DNA of 9,202 nt from the NCBI GenBank assembly GCA_030731635.1, contig JANQTR010000258.1:1-9202 (forward strand), in the 5' to 3' direction. A program made the position numbers and the translations under genes. Source of the DNA: Erythrobacter sp. (GTDB taxonomy: Bacteria > Pseudomonadota > Alphaproteobacteria > Sphingomonadales > Sphingomonadaceae). Each line of letters begins with the position of its first letter. Positions within the stretch are counted from its first letter, which is position 1. A model generated the notes under the pieces. That model saw only the letters and a program-made list of their open reading frames with translations. It did no database searches and was not told where the DNA came from. Positions 5,429 through 9,202 of the stretch are shown here, in pieces.

Positions 5429-6480
5429 GCCTTGAGACTGATATTTCCGAAGCCGATGCCGACACCCAGACCACAGCCGCGCCTGAAACCCTGCTGAGCC
5501 GGGTTGACCGCGCGGCGGTGTTCCTGATGCTGCTGGGCGATGACGAGGCGACCAGCCTGTTGTCGCGCATGTCACCCGGCGAGCTGGAAAAGCTGGGCGC
5601 AGCGATGATGGCGCTGGGCGAAATCGATCAGCCGCGCATGGCCGAAGCGCTGGCCGATTTCGCGGGCGAGGCAGCACGCGAATTGCTGCCCCAGCGCGGC
5701 CGCAATGACCGTGTGCGCACCTTGCTCGACAAGGCGCTGGGCCCCGCGCGCGCAGAAAGCATGATGCAGCGGATCGAACCCGACGCCGCGCCGCGCACGC
5801 TCGAAATGGCGCGCTGGCTCGCCCCGACGGTGCTGGTCAAGCTGATCCTGGATGAACATCCGCAGGTGATCGCCGCTTTGCTGCTGCTGATCGAACCGGA
5901 ACCGGCGGCCGAAATCCTCGCCATGTTGCCATTGGAACTGCAATCGCTGGTGGTGGAACGCGTGGCCCGCAGTGGGGCGATTTCGGGACAGGCGATTGCC
6001 ACGATCGACACGCTGCTGACCCAGCGGATCAGCGCCACCTTCGGTACGGCTGCGCTGATGCTGGGCGGCCCGCGCGAAGCGGCAAACCTTATCAATCTGG
6101 CCGCAGGCGAACTGCGCAACACCGTGCTGCCCACCATTGCCAGCCGCGATGCACCACTGGCCGAACGGATCGAAGAAGAATTGTTCACCTTCGAAATGCT
6201 GTTCGCACTCGATCCGATGTCGATGGGCCGCCTGCTGCGCGATGTCGACAGCGAAAAACTGGTCGATGCGCTCAAAGGCCTCAAGGAGCCCGACCGGACG
6301 CCCTTCTTTGCCGCCATGTCGAGCCGTGCGGCAGACGGCGTCAAGGACGAGATCGAACTGCGCGGACGCTTGTCGAAGGCCGATGTTGCCGCCGCGCAGA
6401 AGGCGATTGTCGAAATCGCCCGCGGGCTGGCCGATGCGGGCGAAATCGTGATCGGGAGCGGCAATGGCGAATTCGTCTGA
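5425..6480 (+). CDS. fliG: flagellar motor switch protein FliG
   Basis: A 351-residue rotor protein, against about 331 in E. coli; most of the extra length is an acidic N-terminal tail of some 20 residues. FliG-N (about 23-105, DRAAVFLMLLGDDEATSLL) binds the FliF tail. FliG-M has the EHPQ motif at 144-147, used for contact with FliM. FliG-C (about 235-345) carries the torque helix that faces the stator: K284, R301, D308 and E309 align with E. coli K264, R281, D288 and D289. The position of E. coli R297 appears to be S317 here. The end EIVIGSGNGEFV matches the family. The ATG overlaps the fliF stop in ATGA and I see no good ribosome binding site, so translational coupling to fliF is likely. 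Its last 17 bases overlap fliH. Confidence 0.97.
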   Translation: MSLETDISEADADTQTTAAPETLLSRVDRAAVFLMLLGDDEATSLLSRMSPGELEKLGAAMMALGEIDQPRMAEALADFAGEAARELLPQRGRNDRVRTLLDKALGPARAESMMQRIEPDAAPRTLEMARWLAPTVLVKLILDEHPQVIAALLLLIEPEPAAEILAMLPLELQSLVVERVARSGAISGQAIATIDTLLTQRISATFGTAALMLGGPREAANLINLAAGELRNTVLPTIASRDAPLAERIEEELFTFEMLFALDPMSMGRLLRDVDSEKLVDALKGLKEPDRTPFFAAMSSRAADGVKDEIELRGRLSKADVAAAQKAIVEIARGLADAGEIVIGSGNGEFV

Positions 6481-7111
6481 TTGGATGGGGGCGCTGCGCG
6501 GCCTTGAAACGGCACCGCAGGCCGATGCGCCGGGATGGATGGCCTTGGTGGCAGAGCCGCCCGCGTTTCGCGAAGCGCTGGCCTATGGCGTGCGCGAACC
6601 CGAACTGCCCACCGGGCGCCAACCCGATGTGCCTGAACCGGTGCCTGATCCGGCGGAACATGCGCTGGCCCGTGCCTTTGCCGATGGCGAGGCCGCCGGG
6701 CGCCGCGCTGCTGCCGCCGAAGCTGACGCGGCTGCTGCTCGCCAACGCGCGCTGCGACTGGCCTTCCGGTCGCTGGATGAAACCGCGCGTGAGGTATTGA
6801 GCCATGATCTGGCCGATACCGTGATCGCGCTGTGCGACAGTGCGATTGCCGGGTGCGTGATTGACCGCGATGGCTTGCTGGCGCGATGCCAGGCGGCAGC
6901 GCGGCGGATTGGCGGCGCGGCCGAGGCGCTGAACCTGCATCTGCATCCCGATGATCTGGCGCTGCTGGGGCCCGACGCGCTCGGCGGGTGGCAGGTCACG
7001 CCTGACCCGGCGCAGGAACGCGGCCGGGTGCTGATCGAGGGCGCCGAAGGCGTCGTCAGCGATGGCCCCGCCGAATGGCGCCGCGCAATTGCCGCCGCGG
7101 TGCGCGGATGA
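6464..7111 (+). CDS. fliH: flagellar export ATPase regulator FliH
   Basis: A 215-residue cytoplasmic partner and stalk of the FliI ATPase. It links FliI to the C ring and export gate. The family is weakly conserved, so the call rests on motifs and place. A71-G75-G79-A83 form the AxxxGxxxGxxxA repeat typical of FliH. Alanine-rich helix follows to about 100. The C-terminal domain has the LHLHPDDLALLG stretch (158-169), then GRVLIEGAEGVVSDG. W7 sits where enteric FliH has a tryptophan used for docking to the C ring or export gate. A proline-rich stretch lies at about 48-63. ATG 6464 is preceded by GGGAG at 6454-6458, five bases away and inside fliG, giving a 17-base overlap. It shares ATGA with fliI. 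Confidence 0.9.
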   Translation: MANSSDWMGALRGLETAPQADAPGWMALVAEPPAFREALAYGVREPELPTGRQPDVPEPVPDPAEHALARAFADGEAAGRRAAAAEADAAAARQRALRLAFRSLDETAREVLSHDLADTVIALCDSAIAGCVIDRDGLLARCQAAARRIGGAAEALNLHLHPDDLALLGPDALGGWQVTPDPAQERGRVLIEGAEGVVSDGPAEWRRAIAAAVRG

Positions 7112-8454
7112 TCGCCGAACTGCAACTGGATCTGGCACGGATGCGCGCCGCGCCTGTGGCCAGCGGCCCGGTTCTGACCGGCCGCGTGGTAACCTGCGAC
7201 GGCGGGCTGATCGAGGTCGAAGGCCTGCCGCTGCCGGTCGGATCGCTGGGCTCTATTGAAAATGACGCCGGGGCCGAATGCCTTGCCGAAGTGATCGGGT
7301 TTCGCGCCGGGCATTCGCTGATGATGCTGCTGGGCGATACGATGTTGCTGCGCCCCCATGCGCGGGTGCGCGCGCTGGGCAATCCGGGCGAAGTGCGGGT
7401 TGGCCCGGCATTGCTGGGCCGCGCCGTCGATGCGCTGGGCGATCCGATTGATGGCGGCCCACGGCTTGATCTGAAACAGGTATGGCCGCTGGCGGGCAAG
7501 CGCGAAGGCGCGTTGGAGCGCGCCAGCGTGCATGTGCCGTTTGATTGCGGCGTGCGCGCGATCAATGCGCTGGCCACGATGGGCGTCGGCCAAAGGCTGG
7601 GTGTGATGGCCGGATCGGGCGTCGGCAAATCAGTGCTGGTCGATACCATCGCTGGCCACGCGGTGGCCGATGTCACCGTGGTGGCGTTGATTGGTGAACG
7701 CGCGCGCGAAGTGTCGGATTTTGTCCAGCGCCACATGGCAGGCCACCGGCGCGGCGGGATTGTGGTGGTGGCCGTCCCCGCCGATCATGCCCCCAACCTG
7801 CGGCTGCGCGCGGCGCAATATGCCAGCGCAATTGCCGAATATTTCCGCGGACAGGGCAAACGGGTGCTGCTGATCCTCGACAGTCTGACCCGCGTGGCTC
7901 ACGCCGCGCGCGAACTGGCGCTGGTGCTGGGGGAGCCGGGCGCGGCGCGAGGCTATCCGCCGTCGGCGCTGGCAGCCGTCACGCGGCTGGTCGAACGCGC
8001 GGGCAATTCGGCGCGCACCGGCGGGGCGGTGACCGGGATTTATACCGTGCTGGCCGATGGCGATGATGCGAATGACCCGGTGGTCGATACCGCGCGCGCG
8101 ATTCTGGATGGGCATATCGTGCTGTCGCGCGCTCTGGCGCAGCGCGGTCATTATCCCGCGATTGATGTGCCCGCATCGCTCAGCCGGGTGATGGATGATC
8201 TGGTGTCGCCCGAAATCGCGGCGGCCGCGCGCCGCCTGCGCGCGCTGATTGCCGCGCGTGAGGATAACCGCGATCTGGTGCTGATGGGGGCGTACCGGGC
8301 GGGCAGCGAACCCTTGCTGGACGAAGCGCTGGCGCTGAGCGCGGTGATCGACCGGTTCCTGACCCAGACGCGCGGTGCGGCCGAACCGCTGGCCGATAGC
8401 CATGCCGCGCTGGCGCAGTTGATGGGCGCCAAGACCGGGCCGGGCGATGCGTGA
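7108..8454 (+). CDS. fliI: flagellum-specific export ATPase FliI
   Basis: A 448-residue ATPase of the F1-beta/type III secretion family. It works with FliH and FliJ to deliver unfolded substrates to the flagellar export gate. Motifs: Walker A AGSGVGKS at 168-175 within MGVGQRLGVMAGSGVGKS; GERAREV at 196-202 (glutamate E197); Walker B VLLILD at 253-258 followed by SLTR; GYPPSALAAVTRLVERAGN at 282-300; and the family signature PAIDVPASLS at 350-359. The N-terminal beta-barrel spans about 18-95 (GRVVTCDGGLIEVEGLPLPVG). ATG 7108 overlaps the fliH stop in ATGA. An ATG 11 codons upstream is possible, but it would overlap fliH more and add a basic non-family stretch. The ribosome binding site is weak, which fits coupling to fliH. 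Confidence 0.97.
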   Translation: MIAELQLDLARMRAAPVASGPVLTGRVVTCDGGLIEVEGLPLPVGSLGSIENDAGAECLAEVIGFRAGHSLMMLLGDTMLLRPHARVRALGNPGEVRVGPALLGRAVDALGDPIDGGPRLDLKQVWPLAGKREGALERASVHVPFDCGVRAINALATMGVGQRLGVMAGSGVGKSVLVDTIAGHAVADVTVVALIGERAREVSDFVQRHMAGHRRGGIVVVAVPADHAPNLRLRAAQYASAIAEYFRGQGKRVLLILDSLTRVAHAARELALVLGEPGAARGYPPSALAAVTRLVERAGNSARTGGAVTGIYTVLADGDDANDPVVDTARAILDGHIVLSRALAQRGHYPAIDVPASLSRVMDDLVSPEIAAAARRLRALIAAREDNRDLVLMGAYRAGSEPLLDEALALSAVIDRFLTQTRGAAEPLADSHAALAQLMGAKTGPGDA

Positions 8455-8875
8455 AGAACGCCGCCTATCGCTGATCCAGCGCCAGAGCCTGATCGCCGCA
8501 GTCGCGCGCAAGCAGGCGCTGCGCGGTCTGGCTGAAGCGCTGGACACCGAAAAGCGCAGCAACGCTTTGGCGCAGAAAAGCCAACTGCTGGTGGCCGCCA
8601 GCGCTGCACAACCCGGCGCGACCATCGGCGCAGTGTTGCAAGGGCGCGCGGCTTTCACCGCCAGCCTCGCGCAGCTCGCTGCGACCGCCGGACAGGCCGC
8701 GCATGATGCCAGCCGCCAGACCGCGTGGCAGGCCGAAACGCTGGGTCAGGCTGAAACCCGCGCCAAACGGCTGGCTGAACGCGAAGCCGAAGCCCGCACC
8801 GCGCTGGATCTGGTGAAGGCGCGCAAGGCCGAAGCTCACAACGCAGCGGGGCTGGCACGCAAGTTGCAGAGATAG
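8447..8875 (+). CDS. fliJ: flagellar export chaperone / ATPase stalk protein FliJ
   Basis: A 142-residue protein rich in Ala, Gln, Arg, Lys and Glu with almost no proline or glycine outside one short turn (about 55-61). It is predicted by eye to be two long helices in an antiparallel coiled coil. This is the form and length of FliJ (147 residues in E. coli), the gamma-subunit-like stalk that inserts in the FliI hexamer and helps recycle export chaperones. Sequence motifs are poor in this family, so the call depends on fold, size and its place between fliI and fliK. The ATG overlaps the end of fliI by eight bases and no ribosome binding site is clear. Confidence 0.85.
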   Translation: MREERRLSLIQRQSLIAAVARKQALRGLAEALDTEKRSNALAQKSQLLVAASAAQPGATIGAVLQGRAAFTASLAQLAATAGQAAHDASRQTAWQAETLGQAETRAKRLAEREAEARTALDLVKARKAEAHNAAGLARKLQR

Positions 8876-8944
8876 GCTCACAAGCCCGTCCACCGGCACG
8901 CAGGCCAGCCGCAATCCCGGCCCGCGCTGTTCGATTTTCGATGC

Positions 8945-8949
8945 AAGGA
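8945..8949 (+). promoter_or_regulatory. ribosome binding site of fliK
   Basis: AAGGA lies seven bases before ATG 8957 and four before the adjacent in-frame ATG 8954. The spacing favours 8957. After several coupled genes without clear sites, this one indicates independent initiation after the 78-81 bp gap. Confidence 0.6.
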
Positions 8950-8956
8950 TGATATG

Positions 8957-9202
8957 ATGATCGCATTCCAGCCCGACCTGCCGATGCTGTCCGGCGCGTT
9001 GCCGAGCGCAGGTGTTCTGGCGCAGCCGGAAGCAAGGGCGGGTGCCGGAGCTGGAGCTGGAGCAGGCCCCGGATCAGGGATGGGCGCGGCGCTTGATTTT
9101 GCCGGGCTGGTCAATGCCGCGCTGCCCGGCGGCAAAGTCAGCGCGGCCTTTGCGCCAGATCGCAGCGCCAATGGCGTGCCAGATGCCCCCATCCTGCCTG
9201 AT
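8957..9202 (+). CDS. fliK: probable flagellar hook-length control protein FliK (N-terminal part, cut by window end)
   Basis: The first 82 codons of a frame open to the end of the window, starting MIAFQPDLPMLSG. It is rich in Ala, Gly and Pro, with the alternating run AGAGAGAGPGSG near the N-terminus, and shows no membrane segment or signal peptide. FliK is an exported molecular ruler with a disordered, Ala/Pro-rich N-terminal part and a conserved C-terminal domain. Only the variable part is visible here, so the name rests mainly on position after fliJ and composition. The adjacent ATG at 8954 is an equal alternative in the same frame. Confidence 0.65.
   Translation, partial: MIAFQPDLPMLSGALPSAGVLAQPEARAGAGAGAGAGPGSGMGAALDFAGLVNAALPGGKVSAAFAPDRSANGVPDAPILPD
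9047..9064 (+). repeat. tandem hexamer repeat GGAGCT/GGAGCA in fliK
   Basis: Three units (GGAGCT, GGAGCT, GGAGCA) are flanked by degenerate copies (GGTGCC before, GGC after). They encode the Gly-Ala run of the probable FliK N-terminus. Unit gain or loss would keep the frame and change the length of the flexible segment. Confidence 0.6.

Noticed and set aside
5628..8658. Long - strand open frames opposite fliG, fliH, fliI and fliJ (295, 336 and 342 codons)
   Set aside because: They lie antisense to genes with clear motifs, have low-complexity Arg/Ala/Ser-rich products and run across several true gene borders.
8876..8956. Gap between fliJ and fliK as a possible promoter or small gene
   Set aside because: It has a small TCGA-TTT-TCGA palindrome (8931-8941) and the fliK ribosome binding site, but no promoter-like pair, terminator or separate coding sequence that I can support.
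1..9202. Mobile element, CRISPR array, defence or biosynthetic system
   Set aside because: No transposase, integrase, regularly spaced repeats, toxin/nuclease genes or RNA genes were seen; nearly all sequence is explained by the phosphatase and flagellar genes.

Overview
The window is a GC-rich bacterial chromosome segment dominated by flagellar genes. No sequence signature fixes the taxon. The high GC, the codon style and the order regulator-fliE-fliF-fliG-fliH-fliI-fliJ-fliK with a nearby opposed flagellin suggest an alphaproteobacterium of the sphingomonad type (Novosphingobium, Sphingomonas or Erythrobacter relatives). This is inference. The flagellin and the fliE-to-fliK order are of the enteric (gammaproteobacterial) style rather than the Caulobacter style.

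Layout. Positions 1-732 hold a possible tail of an unknown upstream gene and a complete HAD-family phosphatase gene on the + strand; this end is clearly poorer in GC than the rest. Positions 733-886 are the space between the convergent phosphatase and flagellin genes. They contain a strong terminator hairpin for flagellin, nested inside a C-tract/G-tract inverted repeat. Positions 887-1711 (- strand) encode a short, complete flagellin. Positions 1712-2045 are a divergent regulatory region with a sigma-28-like promoter candidate for flagellin, several A/T-rich inverted repeats, a weak sigma-54-like candidate and a four-copy hexamer repeat just before the ribosome binding site of the next gene.

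From 2046 to the end of the window, one tightly packed + strand operon runs through a sigma-54 enhancer-binding regulator, fliE, fliF, fliG, fliH, fliI, fliJ and the first 82 codons of a probable fliK. Most junctions overlap (ATGA 4-bp overlaps, one 8-bp and one 17-bp overlap). The only real gap is 78-81 bp before fliK.

The products form one assembly line. FliF builds the MS ring, FliE joins the ring to the rod, FliG is the rotor switch protein, FliH-FliI-FliJ are the export ATPase complex, and FliK would set hook length. The sigma-54 activator at the head probably controls flagellar promoters, possibly including its own operon. The divergent flagellin is probably a late gene read by the flagellar sigma factor.

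I found no mobile element, CRISPR array, tRNA, rRNA or defence system. The window looks like a conventional flagellar cluster; the points worth a second look are details of individual proteins and of the intergenic DNA.
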